This document shows, in pieces, positions 1-9,941 of a stretch of DNA of 64,000 bases. This DNA comes from Desulfovibrio porci. Its GTDB lineage: Bacteria > Desulfobacterota > Desulfovibrionia > Desulfovibrionales > Desulfovibrionaceae. How positions within the stretch are numbered: the stretch's first letter is position 1; each line of letters opens with the position of its first letter. A program made the translations under genes and the position numbers. The stretch lies in the NCBI RefSeq assembly GCF_009696265.1, contig NZ_VUMH01000007.1, positions 1-64,000 on the forward strand, given 5' to 3'. The notes below the pieces were generated by a model. It was not told where the DNA came from. It saw only the letters and a program-made list of their open reading frames with translations, and did no database searches.

Positions 1-42
1 TCGACCGCGTGCAGTCAATTTGGCATTCTTATGGCTGTTCAC
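1..42 (-). CDS. IS481-family transposase, N-terminal fragment at window edge
   Basis: Reading leftward from a GTG at 42-40, the frame encodes VNSHKNAKLTA, matching residue for residue the start of the transposase at 26540. Only about 14 codons are inside the window, so whether this copy is intact cannot be judged. Confidence 0.6.
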   Translation of the reverse strand, partial: MNSHKNAKLTARGR

Positions 43-128
43 CCTGTCCTCGGCTCGGTTTACTGTTGTCTGTCAACTCCAGCTTTACCGGCTTGAGGCA
101 GGGTGAACAACCTATTGGAACATTACAT
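1..128 (-). mobile_element. IS481-family element, terminal portion (truncated by window edge)
   Basis: Bases 1-128 closely match the end of the complete IS481-type element at 25601-26626: the same transposase start region followed by a terminal inverted repeat containing GTTGTTCACCCT when read inward. The element stops at 128 and is followed by CTAG (129-132), the same tetranucleotide that flanks the other copy; IS481 is known to prefer NCTAGN targets. The two copies differ at several positions, so they are related isoforms rather than a recent duplication. The rest of the element lies outside the window. Confidence 0.8.
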
Positions 129-1145
129 CTAGAGGCCCTTGTCCTGCATCAGGCAGACCAGATCGCAGACCCGGTTGGAATAGCCCCATTCATTGTCGTA
201 CCAGGCCACAGCCTTGACCATGCGGCCGTCCTGCACGGTGGTGTAGGAGGATTCCAGGATGGACGAGGCCGGATTACCCTTGAAGTCCATGGAAACCAGG
301 GCCTTGTCGTTGTATTCCAGCACGCCCTTGAGATAGCCTTCGGCGGCTTCCTTGAGCTTGCCCAGCAGGGTTTCGGTATCGGTCTGTTTTTCCAGAATGC
401 CGGAAAAGTCCACCACCGACACCGTGGGCGTGGGCACGCGCAGCGAATAGCCGCTGAATTTGCCCTTGAGCTCGGGAATGACCTTGGCCACAGCCTGGGC
501 CGCGCCCGTGGAAGTGGGAATGATATTGCAGGCCGCGGCGCGGGCCCGGCGCAGATCCTTGTGGGCCATGTCCAGGATGCGCTGGTCGTTGGTATAGGAG
601 TGGATGGTGACCATATTGCCGATCTGGATGCCGAACTCGCGCTGCAGCACCAGGGCCACCGGGGCCAGGCAGTTGGTGGTGCAGGAGGCGTTGGACACGA
701 TGTGGTGTTTGGCCGGATCGTACTGCTCCTGGTTCACGCCCATGACGATGGTGATGTCTTCTTCCTTGGCCGGGGCGGTGATGATGACCTTTTTGGCCCC
801 GTTGTCCAGATGCACGCCCGCCTGCGGCGCGGTGCGGAAAATGCCCGTGCTCTCCACCACCACGTCCACGCCGTGAGCGGCCCAGGCCAGCTGCTTGGGA
901 TCGCGCTCGGCAAAGCAGTGGATGTTCCAGTCGCCCACGCTCACTTCCGAACCGTTGACCTTGGCGTCCAGGAAGGCCCGGCCGTAGACCGAGTCGTATT
1001 CGGCCAGATGGAAGTTGGTTTCCGCGTCGAAAAGATCGTTGATGGCCACCACTTCCACGCGGTCCTTGTAGCTCTTGTGCAGGGCGCGGAAAACCTGGCG
1101 GCCGATGCGGCCGAAGCCGTTGATGCCCACTTTGACTTTTTTCAT
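129..1145 (-). CDS. gap: Type I glyceraldehyde-3-phosphate dehydrogenase
   Basis: This cytosolic glycolytic/gluconeogenic enzyme oxidises glyceraldehyde-3-phosphate to 1,3-bisphosphoglycerate with NAD(P). The 338-residue product has the normal family length. The NAD-binding start INGFGRIGR lies at residues 7-15 and the catalytic SNASCTTN motif with its Cys sits near residue 155. I start at the ATG at 1145 because it begins MKKVKVGINGFG and is preceded by GAGG about 9 bases upstream; a longer open frame to 1313 has no family support. The stop codon TAG lies within the CTAG at 129-132 that abuts the IS481 end, so an insertion sequence sits directly at the end of this gene. The protein appears intact. 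Confidence 0.97.
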   Translation of the reverse strand: MKKVKVGINGFGRIGRQVFRALHKSYKDRVEVVAINDLFDAETNFHLAEYDSVYGRAFLDAKVNGSEVSVGDWNIHCFAERDPKQLAWAAHGVDVVVESTGIFRTAPQAGVHLDNGAKKVIITAPAKEEDITIVMGVNQEQYDPAKHHIVSNASCTTNCLAPVALVLQREFGIQIGNMVTIHSYTNDQRILDMAHKDLRRARAAACNIIPTSTGAAQAVAKVIPELKGKFSGYSLRVPTPTVSVVDFSGILEKQTDTETLLGKLKEAAEGYLKGVLEYNDKALVSMDFKGNPASSILESSYTTVQDGRMVKAVAWYDNEWGYSNRVCDLVCLMQDKGL

Positions 1146-1319
1146 ATGCTGTATCCTCACGCTATAGAGGGAAAATTCGGGATTGCCCCGCCACATTTGA
1201 GAATTTTTTGTCACTGACAAGGCGAACGAGTTTTTTAGGCAGGGAGTGGACTCTTCTCGTCCATGACCGAATAAAAAACGACGTTCAACGCGGTCAGCGG
1301 CAAAAAAGGCCAAATGCGG

Positions 1320-1874
1320 CTAGTCTTCGTAGACCGAGTAGGCATGTTTCGCCATCAACTCGTAATTGTTGCGCAGGGCCTCGTGCAGGCGCGCGTTTTC
1401 AATGGCCAGAGCCGAAACGGCGGCCACGGCTTCCATAAAGGTCTGCTCGTCGGGGGTGAATTCGCGCTCCACGTCGGAATAGACGCGGATCAGGCCGATG
1501 GCCTTGCCGTCCGCCATTAACGGCGCGGAGAGCACGGAAACCAGCCCTTCGGCCTTGGCCGATTCGGGGTACTGAAAGCGGCCGTCGGCCGTGGCGTCCT
1601 TGAGATGGATGGTCTTGCCCGCCAGCACTTCACTGTCCATGCCGCTGCGTTTGACCTCCACCGGGCCTTTGCGCATGTAGGTGTTGGAAAGTCCGAAGGC
1701 CGCGCTGGGCAGCAGGAAGCGCCCGGTGCTGTCCAGCAGGCGGATGGTGCTGGCCTTGCAGCCCATGGTGACGGCGGTCTGCTCCGTTATTTTATGCAGA
1801 ACGTCCTTGGGCTCGAGACTGGAATTAATCACCAGCGCCACGTCCCTGAGCGCGCGGAAATAATCTTGTGCCAT
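1320..1874 (-). CDS. GAF domain-containing protein
   Basis: The 184-residue product is almost entirely one GAF domain: a helix (ALRDVALVINSSLEPKDVLHKI), a central sheet containing ASTIRLLD, and the typical GAF end in which a SVLSAPLMADGKAIGLIRVY stretch precedes a C-terminal helix. No kinase, cyclase or HTH output domain is present, so it would sense or bind a small ligand alone or act through a partner. AGGAGG lies 7 bases before the ATG, supporting the start. It is upstream of gap on the same strand with a 174-base gap. The ligand is unknown. Confidence 0.85.
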   Translation of the reverse strand: MAQDYFRALRDVALVINSSLEPKDVLHKITEQTAVTMGCKASTIRLLDSTGRFLLPSAAFGLSNTYMRKGPVEVKRSGMDSEVLAGKTIHLKDATADGRFQYPESAKAEGLVSVLSAPLMADGKAIGLIRVYSDVEREFTPDEQTFMEAVAAVSALAIENARLHEALRNNYELMAKHAYSVYED

Positions 1875-2286
1875 GTTTGCCTCCTTGAGGAAAACTGTGA
1901 ACCGCGCCGCTCCGCCGTCGGCGGAGCGGCGCGGACGTGGTTCATGGTTGCGGCGAAGGCCGGACCTCCAAAAAGTATGGTCTATTTTTTACGATCAGGC
2001 AATGCGGCGTGACGGGGCTTTTACGGGGCCGCGCGGCGGGGACGCCATGCCCACGGGCGCAGGTTTCCCGTCAGCGGGCGATTGGGGCGTCCTGGGAATC
2101 AGAGAGGACGACGAGACGGCCGCATGCCGGGCAAGTGAAGAATTGAGAGCAGTTCAATGTTGAAAGGCTCTCACGCCGCGGCGCTGTTGTCGACGCCCGC
2201 GCTTCGTTCCGCCCCGGCGTTCAGAGGGGCGCCCGCTTATTCCGGAGGCCGGATTTACACGCCTCTTGCGGAAGCAAGCCGAAATC
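1875..2286. other. Intergenic region without a supported gene
   Basis: About 410 bases separate the GAF gene from the bactofilin gene. Several short open frames exist on both strands but none has a convincing start or similarity. The part next to 1875 should hold the GAF promoter and the part next to 2286 the end of the mre-rod-bactofilin transcript. I see no clear terminator or RNA gene. Confidence 0.5.
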
Positions 2287-2676
2287 TCAGGCGTCCGCGC
2301 CGCCCGACTGGTTCTTGGCCGGAAGCTTGCCGGGATTCTTCATAATCACCTGGCCCTCAATGACGCCGCCTTCCTCGGTAAGCAGATTGGGCGTCTGCAA
2401 GGTGCCCTCCAGTACGCCGGAGGCATAAACCACCACCCGGCGCTTGGCCGTGACCTCGCCGCTGAAGCGGCCCGAGAGCAGCAGTTCGCCCACGTTCAGC
2501 GTGCCTTCCACCTGGGCGTCCTTGCCCACGTTCAGCGTGCCGTCGCTGGTTATTTCGCCGGTGTATTTGCCTTCAATGCGCACCGTGCCCTTGAAGGTGA
2601 GTTTGCCTTCGTAGACGGTGTCCGAGCCGAGATATGCTATTTCATCCTTGCCCACGGGTACCCCCCATTTCGCCAT
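2287..2676 (-). CDS. Bactofilin family polymer-forming protein
   Basis: The 129-residue product has the repetitive beta-helix pattern of bactofilins: repeated G-T-V-R-I-E-G-like and G-T-L-N-V-G-like turns between residues 20 and 105, and no transmembrane segment. Bactofilins polymerise without nucleotides into cytoskeletal scaffolds that localise cell-wall enzymes. It begins 6 bases after the rodA stop and is the last gene of the mreB-mreC-mreD-mrdA-rodA series, so co-transcription with the elongation machinery is likely. AAGGAT precedes the ATG. The proline/lysine-containing tail is typically disordered. Confidence 0.9.
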   Translation of the reverse strand: MAKWGVPVGKDEIAYLGSDTVYEGKLTFKGTVRIEGKYTGEITSDGTLNVGKDAQVEGTLNVGELLLSGRFSGEVTAKRRVVVYASGVLEGTLQTPNLLTEEGGVIEGQVIMKNPGKLPAKNQSGGADA

Positions 2677-2682
2677 TATTGC

Positions 2683-3789
2683 TTATCCTTTGAACATGAA
2701 GCGCCGCATGGAGACATTGAGCACAATGCCCAGCAGGGTGAAGTTGACCAGAGTGGCGCTGCCGCCGTAGCTGATGAAGGGCAGAGGAATGCCCACCACC
2801 GGCATCAGTCCGATGACCATGCCCATATTGATGAAAATTTGCCAGAAGAAATAGAAGAAGACCCCCACCACCAGCATGCTGCCGAAGCGGTCCTTGGCCT
2901 GTACCGCCGTGGAAAAGATGGAGAGCAGGAAGAGGCAGAACAGGGTGACCAGGGCCACGCAGCCCGCGAAACCCCATTCCTCGCCGAACACGGCCACGGC
3001 GAAGTCCGAATGGCGCTCCGGCAGAAAGCGGAGCTGGCTCTGGGTGCCTTCCCTGAAACCCTTGCCCCAGAGCTGACCCGAGCCGATGGCGATGCGGGAT
3101 TGCAGAATGTGATAGCCCGTGCCGCGCGGATCGTTGCCGGGGTCCAGAAAGGTCAGGATGCGCTGGCGCTGGTAGTCGTGCATGCCCACGAACCACATGA
3201 AGGCCGCCGCGCAGGGCGCCGCCAGCAGGCAGGTTTTGAGCACATAGCCCTTGAGCCCGTGGAAAAGGATCATGCCGCCCAGAATCAGCAATATCATCAG
3301 GGTGGTGCCCAGGTCCGGCTGGGTAATGATCAGGGCCGAGGGAATCAGGCCCACGGCCAGCACGGCCATGAAATCCTTCCAGCCCAGCGGGCGGCCGTCA
3401 CGGGCCAGCAGGCGCGCGGCCAGCACCAGCACCGCCAGCTTGGCCAGTTCCGAGGGCTGGATGCTCATAAAGCCCAGAGAGAGCCAGCGTTTGGCCCCGT
3501 AAACGGTTTTGCCCGCCACGGGCACCAGAAGCAGCAGCACCAGAGTGATCAGAAAAAAGGGCCAGGCCAGATTGCGCAACTGGCGGTAGTCGAAGCTCAT
3601 GGCCAGCAGCATGCAGGCCAGACCGCACACGCCCCAGATCAGCTGCCGCTGGTAAAAGCCGGAGAAAGCCAGACCGTCCCCCAGCCGCGTGCCGCTGGCG
3701 GAGTACAGATTGCCCACGCCCAGAAAATAGAGCAGCAGCATGCAGGCCAGCAGGCCCCAGTTGATGTAGCTGAAAAGGCGTTTATCCAT
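2683..3789 (-). CDS. rodA: Rod shape-determining SEDS glycosyltransferase RodA
   Basis: RodA is the polytopic SEDS peptidoglycan polymerase of the elongasome and works with PBP2. The 368-residue product has about ten hydrophobic segments and the SEDS signature region RGTGYHILQS followed by GSGQLWGKGF and an F-L-P-E-R-H-S-D-F stretch, all typical of RodA/FtsW. It lies 9 bases downstream of the PBP2 gene on the same strand, the conserved mrdA-rodA arrangement. Length and motifs are complete. Confidence 0.96.
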   Translation of the reverse strand: MDKRLFSYINWGLLACMLLLYFLGVGNLYSASGTRLGDGLAFSGFYQRQLIWGVCGLACMLLAMSFDYRQLRNLAWPFFLITLVLLLLVPVAGKTVYGAKRWLSLGFMSIQPSELAKLAVLVLAARLLARDGRPLGWKDFMAVLAVGLIPSALIITQPDLGTTLMILLILGGMILFHGLKGYVLKTCLLAAPCAAAFMWFVGMHDYQRQRILTFLDPGNDPRGTGYHILQSRIAIGSGQLWGKGFREGTQSQLRFLPERHSDFAVAVFGEEWGFAGCVALVTLFCLFLLSIFSTAVQAKDRFGSMLVVGVFFYFFWQIFINMGMVIGLMPVVGIPLPFISYGGSATLVNFTLLGIVLNVSMRRFMFKG

Positions 3790-3798
3790 AGGCTTCCG

Positions 3799-5739
3799 CT
3801 AGTCCGCGCGTCCCTGGCCCGCCTGCCGCTGACCGGTGCGGGGTTCCGCCGCCGGGGACGGCGCGGGCGCGCCCGTATCCGGGCCGAAGAGATAGTCGTA
3901 AATCTTTTTGGCCACCGGCCCGGCCACGCTGGAACCGCCGCCGCCGTGCTCCACCATGACCACCACCACGTAAGTTTTGCCGTTTTTGGATCCCCAGGTG
4001 GCGACCCAGGCGTGGTCGCGCTGGGCGTATTCCATTTCCGAGGAGCGCAGGCGGCGGTCGCCGGCGGCCATCTTCAGCTTGACCACCTGGGCCGTGCCGG
4101 TCTTGCCGCCCATGTCGGCGTCCTTGCGGCCCACCACCCGCGCCGTGCCGACGCCGGCGGTCTTGCGCATGGCGTCCACCACGAACTTGAAGGTTTCAGG
4201 CCTGGCCGGAATATGGCTTTGCACCACGCGCGGGGCGTCGTCGAGCAGTTGCGGCTTGAGCAGATCGCCACCGTTGAGCATGGCCGCCACATAGACCGCC
4301 ACCTGCACCGGCGTCACCAGGGTGTAGCCCTGGCCGATGGAGACGTTATAGGTTTCGCCGCGCACCCAGGGCCTGCCGAAGCGGCGTTTTTTCCATTCGC
4401 GCGAGGGCACCAGGCCGGATTTTTCATGCGGCAGGTCAATGCCCGTGGGCTTCCCGAAGCCGGAAGCTTTGGCAAATTCTTCAAGCTTGTCAATGCCCAG
4501 ACGCTCGGCCATGAGGTAGAAATAGACGTCGCAGGAATTGATCAGCGCGCTTTCCATGTTCATGGCCCCGTGACCACCGCGCTTCCAGCAGCGGAAAATC
4601 TGGTTGCCCAGCTTGACCTGACCGGGACAGAACACGGTTTCGCGCGGATTGATGCCGCGCTCCAGAAAGAGGGCGGCCATGACCAGCTTCCAGACCGAAC
4701 CCGGCGGGTAGACGCTCTGGATCACCCGGTTCTGGAGGGGAAAGCGGTTGCTGGTGCGCAGGGCGTCCCAGTCCCGCTGGGAAATGCCCGCTGCGAAAAG
4801 GTTATTGTCGTAGGCCGGGGAGGTGACCAGGGCGCGCAGTTTGCCCGAATCCGGCTCCATGACCACCACACAGCCCGCTTCGCCGTCCAGAGCGTCCCAG
4901 GCCGCCTGCTGCAGGCCCCGGTCCAGGGAGAGGCGCATTTCATGGCCGCCGCGCGGCTCTTCCCGCAGGGTTTTGCCCAGCACCCGGGCGTGGGCGTCCA
5001 CCTCCACATCGTAGAGGCCCTTGCGGCCGCGCAACTGTTTTTCCAGCTCCAGTTCCAGGCCCTGCTTGCCCACCAGATCGCCCATGGCCAGGGCCGGATC
5101 GTTGGCCATTTCCTGCTCATTGGCCTCGGCCACGTAGCCCAGCACGTGGGCGAAAAGTTCTTTTTCCGGATAGCTGCGCTTGGTGCGGACCACGATTTCC
5201 AGACCCGGCCAGGCGTAGATTTCCGATTCGATGCGCGCCACCAGGTCAAAGTCGATGTCCGTGATCAGCAGCAGGGGCTCAAAGGATTTCACCTTGAAGC
5301 GGTCCTGCTGGTACTTCTCCCAGATCTGGGGCAGGGGAATGCCGGACCAGGCGCTGATCTGGGCCAGAGTGGCCGGGATGTCGTGGCAGTCCTCGCGCAC
5401 CAGGGAAAGGCCGTAAGCCGTGCGGTTGTCGGCCAGCACCTTGCCGCTGTCGTCCAGGATGCGGCCGCGCGGGGCGAAGATGCGCTCCAGGCGCAGGCGG
5501 TTTTCCTGGGCCTGGCGGGCGAATTCCTCGCCCCGGTGGACCTGAAGATACCAGAAGCGGACCACAAGGACGAAGAAAAGCAGGCCCACCAGCACCTGCA
5601 GGAGTATGGCGCCTCCGCGCGGGGGCTGATAGCCCTCGCTGTCCATCTGGATTTTCAGCCAGGAGCGGATGCCCTCTTTTTTGCGGGGCGGCGCGTCCGG
5701 CGCTTCGGGCGCGGAGAGGAGCTTATTTCTCTTCATCAT
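3799..5739 (-). CDS. mrdA: Penicillin-binding protein 2, elongasome transpeptidase
   Basis: This class B PBP crosslinks peptidoglycan during elongation. The 646-residue product has a short cytoplasmic N-terminus, one membrane anchor near residues 42-65 (ILLQVLVGLLFFVLVVRFW), a PBP dimer domain, and a transpeptidase domain with PPGSVWKL (catalytic Ser of SxxK, about residue 345), an SCD motif in place of SxN and GGKTGTAQV (KTG). Its start overlaps the end of mreD by 17 bases, which supports translational coupling. A Pro/Ala-rich tail ends the protein. No inactivating change is visible. Confidence 0.95.
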   Translation of the reverse strand: MMKRNKLLSAPEAPDAPPRKKEGIRSWLKIQMDSEGYQPPRGGAILLQVLVGLLFFVLVVRFWYLQVHRGEEFARQAQENRLRLERIFAPRGRILDDSGKVLADNRTAYGLSLVREDCHDIPATLAQISAWSGIPLPQIWEKYQQDRFKVKSFEPLLLITDIDFDLVARIESEIYAWPGLEIVVRTKRSYPEKELFAHVLGYVAEANEQEMANDPALAMGDLVGKQGLELELEKQLRGRKGLYDVEVDAHARVLGKTLREEPRGGHEMRLSLDRGLQQAAWDALDGEAGCVVVMEPDSGKLRALVTSPAYDNNLFAAGISQRDWDALRTSNRFPLQNRVIQSVYPPGSVWKLVMAALFLERGINPRETVFCPGQVKLGNQIFRCWKRGGHGAMNMESALINSCDVYFYLMAERLGIDKLEEFAKASGFGKPTGIDLPHEKSGLVPSREWKKRRFGRPWVRGETYNVSIGQGYTLVTPVQVAVYVAAMLNGGDLLKPQLLDDAPRVVQSHIPARPETFKFVVDAMRKTAGVGTARVVGRKDADMGGKTGTAQVVKLKMAAGDRRLRSSEMEYAQRDHAWVATWGSKNGKTYVVVVMVEHGGGGSSVAGPVAKKIYDYLFGPDTGAPAPSPAAEPRTGQRQAGQGRAD

Positions 5740-6193
5740 CCGTGGTCCAGTGCCGCGTGGCGATCAGCAGACGCCAGGCGAACGGCAGGAAGAGCGCCTG
5801 GATCAGGCTTTTGTCCAGCGTGTCCTGCACGTTGAAAGGAAGATCCTGCAGCGGGGCCATGAGCCAGGCGACGCCATAGTAGGCCGCGCCCAGGCAGGAG
5901 GAAAGCAGAAAGATGAAAATGAAGTTTTCCACTTCAAACAGCCAGCGACCCAGCTTGAACAACGCGATGACCGCCGCGTACCAGACGATGACCCCGCCGA
6001 AAACCCGGGTGCCCATGCCCTCCTGCAGCAGCACGAAGAGCGGCAGCAGCCAGAGCATGTTTTTGTAGTCCCGCTCCTGCAGCAGAATGATAATGCCCAC
6101 GGCCAGCACGTCCAGACCCGGCGCCAGGGCTTGCAGGCAGATGGCTGCGGCTATGAAAAAAAACCACCAGCAGATGTTGCGGAATTTGCTCAT
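5723..6193 (-). CDS. mreD: MreD-like rod shape-determining membrane protein
   Basis: The 156-residue, highly hydrophobic product has four or five membrane segments and the size of MreD, the integral membrane partner of MreC and MreB. MreD is poorly conserved, so the assignment rests mainly on size, topology and position between mreC and mrdA. Its start overlaps the mreC stop by 4 bases (ATGA) and its end overlaps mrdA by 17 bases. The acidic C-terminus (TTDDEEK) would be cytoplasmic. Confidence 0.85.
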   Translation of the reverse strand: MSKFRNICWWFFFIAAAICLQALAPGLDVLAVGIIILLQERDYKNMLWLLPLFVLLQEGMGTRVFGGVIVWYAAVIALFKLGRWLFEVENFIFIFLLSSCLGAAYYGVAWLMAPLQDLPFNVQDTLDKSLIQALFLPFAWRLLIATRHWTTDDEEK

Positions 6194-7086
6194 GGCGTCA
6201 CGGCGGCGGGCGGCGAGGGCGGCCCCACGAAGACGGGCGGCGGCCCCTCGGGCTCGCCCGCCGGCTGCGCGATGCCCGTGGGTTCCAGCAGCAGCACTTC
6301 TTCAAGATGTTGGAGGTCCACCAGGGGTTCGGCGTAGATCGCCATGAACTGGGTATAGTCCGAGGGGGCCACGCTGAGCACGCGGGCCACGGGGATGCCC
6401 TTGGGATATTTGCCGTCCAGGCCGGAAGTGATCAGCACTTCGTCCTGCTTCACGTTGGCGTCGCGCTGGACAAAGTTCACTTCCAGCTTGCGGCCCGTGC
6501 CCCGGCCAACCAGAATGCCCAGAGCTCGGCTGTTCTGCGAGAAAACCGCGATGCGGCTGCCGGGGTCCGTGAGCAGGAGGGCTGTGGCGGTATGGGCGCT
6601 GGCCCGCAGCACCCGGCCCACCAGGCCCAGATGGGTGACCAGCGGCGTGCCGGGCCGCCCGCCGGTGGCGTAGCCCCGGCTGATGGTGATGCTGTCTAGT
6701 ACGGCGTTGGGGCCCATGCGCCCGGCCAGCACGCGCGCGCCCAGGGGCCGCCAGCTTTCGTCCACCGGCAGCTGGATCAGGGCGCGCAGGCGCTTGAGCT
6801 CGGCCAGATCCTCGCCGTTGGCCAGCAGGCGGGATTCCAGATCAGCCAGCCTGGCCTTGAGACGTTCGTTTTCTTCGCGCACGGCCACCAGATCGAAATA
6901 GCGTTCCCAGAAGCCCGAGGCCACGTCCTCAACGGCGCGCATGGGTTTGAGCACCGCGCCACTCAGCTCCAGGCCGATGTTGGCGGCGAGATCGTCCAGA
7001 GTGCGGGTGCGCTGATTCCAGGAATACATGCCCAGAAAAAGGATGAGCAAAACGCCCGCGAAAATCAGAATACGCCGCAGTGTCAC
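6190..7086 (-). CDS. mreC: Cell shape-determining protein MreC
   Basis: MreC is the periplasmic bitopic scaffold that links MreB/MreD to PBP2. The 298-residue product has one N-terminal membrane segment (about residues 7-23), a coiled coil (about residues 65-100, with EENERLKARLADLE), then the two beta-barrel domain of MreC with GLVGRV and LLTDPGSRIAV. A proline-rich tail follows. It is downstream of mreB, with a 105-base gap that contains a short hairpin. Confidence 0.95.
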   Translation of the reverse strand: MTLRRILIFAGVLLILFLGMYSWNQRTRTLDDLAANIGLELSGAVLKPMRAVEDVASGFWERYFDLVAVREENERLKARLADLESRLLANGEDLAELKRLRALIQLPVDESWRPLGARVLAGRMGPNAVLDSITISRGYATGGRPGTPLVTHLGLVGRVLRASAHTATALLLTDPGSRIAVFSQNSRALGILVGRGTGRKLEVNFVQRDANVKQDEVLITSGLDGKYPKGIPVARVLSVAPSDYTQFMAIYAEPLVDLQHLEEVLLLEPTGIAQPAGEPEGPPPVFVGPPSPPAAVTP

Positions 7087-7132
7087 CGGATTGTGCCCGC
7101 CTCAGGCTGGGTTCCATACGCGAACGACGCCA

Positions 7133-7153
7133 TGCCGGAAGATGCTTCCGGCA
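7133..7153. other. Stem-loop between mreB and mreC
   Basis: TGCCGGAAG-ATG-CTTCCGGCA forms a 9-bp perfect stem with a 3-base loop in the mreB-mreC gap. There is no following T-run on either strand, so it is more likely an RNA-processing, stabilising or attenuating element in the mre transcript than a full terminator. Its function is not shown by the sequence. Confidence 0.5.
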
Positions 7154-7191
7154 CGACGCCGCCCACGGAAAAAAATACGGAAGTCACGCAG

Positions 7192-9424
<2,233 letters not shown>

Positions 9425-9941
9425 GATAATGCTTCGCCCTTCGGGCACATAGATTTGCGGCGTCCTGCCGTTTGGGCCGCCTGCGCGGCGGGCGGCAAAG
9501 GGGGCCTGTTAGGGGACTGCGCCCCCTCCGAAGCCCCCTTTGCATTCCCCCCGGACCACCCCCGCGTAAGCAGTAACGCATGGGCGCGGCGGGCGACGGA
9601 GCTTGCCCGCGTGCGGGCAAGCTCCGTAAGAGCCGCTCGTCCATTTCCGAAAGAAGGCAAAGACTTGGGCTGAAGACCAGTCGTCAACGGCAATTGTGCG
9701 GCGCGGAGGGAGGCGGCAGCCGTTACGCGCTTGTCGTATTACGGATGTCGGCGGCGATGTGTTCCAAACGCCAGCGTGGCGAAAAAATAGTGCCCAAAGG
9801 GCAAGAAAAACGTCATCCGGGCGACCATCCTCATCCCCAGCTCTGCTCCCTCTGCGCGCCTTGACCTTTCTTCCCGCCGGCACTATGCAACTGGGCAGCA
9901 AATCATAGTTTTTTTGCAACATACTTCGCGGGGCTGCCGGG
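9425..9941. other. Intergenic region with dispersed GC-rich repeat, copy A
   Basis: This gap contains no supported gene. Bases about 9431-9570 form one copy of a repeat that recurs at about 60787-60900 and, inverted, at about 61087-61210; shared blocks include TTTGGGCCGCC, CTTCGGGCAC and CTGCGCCCC. A 30-base perfect palindrome lies at 9597-9626. A second shared block, AAGGGCAAGAAAAACGTCAT near 9798, has an inverted relative near 60755. The region just before 9942 should hold the cstA promoter. Confidence 0.65.
9597..9626. repeat. Perfect 30-bp palindrome
   Basis: CGGAGCTTGCCCGC followed by GT and its exact reverse complement forms 14-bp arms with a 2-base centre. It is embedded in the dispersed repeat region. 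The same GCGGGCAAGCTCCG half-site occurs near 61051, so the palindrome appears to be a recurrent module of the repeat. Confidence 0.85.

Noticed and set aside
2075..2165. Minus-strand short frame with a CPAC zinc-knuckle look (FFTCPACGRL)
   Set aside because: It is under 40 codons, needs a TTG start without a good ribosome site and has only one Cys pair.
2266..5835. 1189-codon open frame on the plus strand
   Set aside because: It lies opposite rodA, mrdA and the bactofilin gene, has His/Gln/Gly-rich low-information sequence typical of antisense frames in GC-rich DNA, and matches no family.
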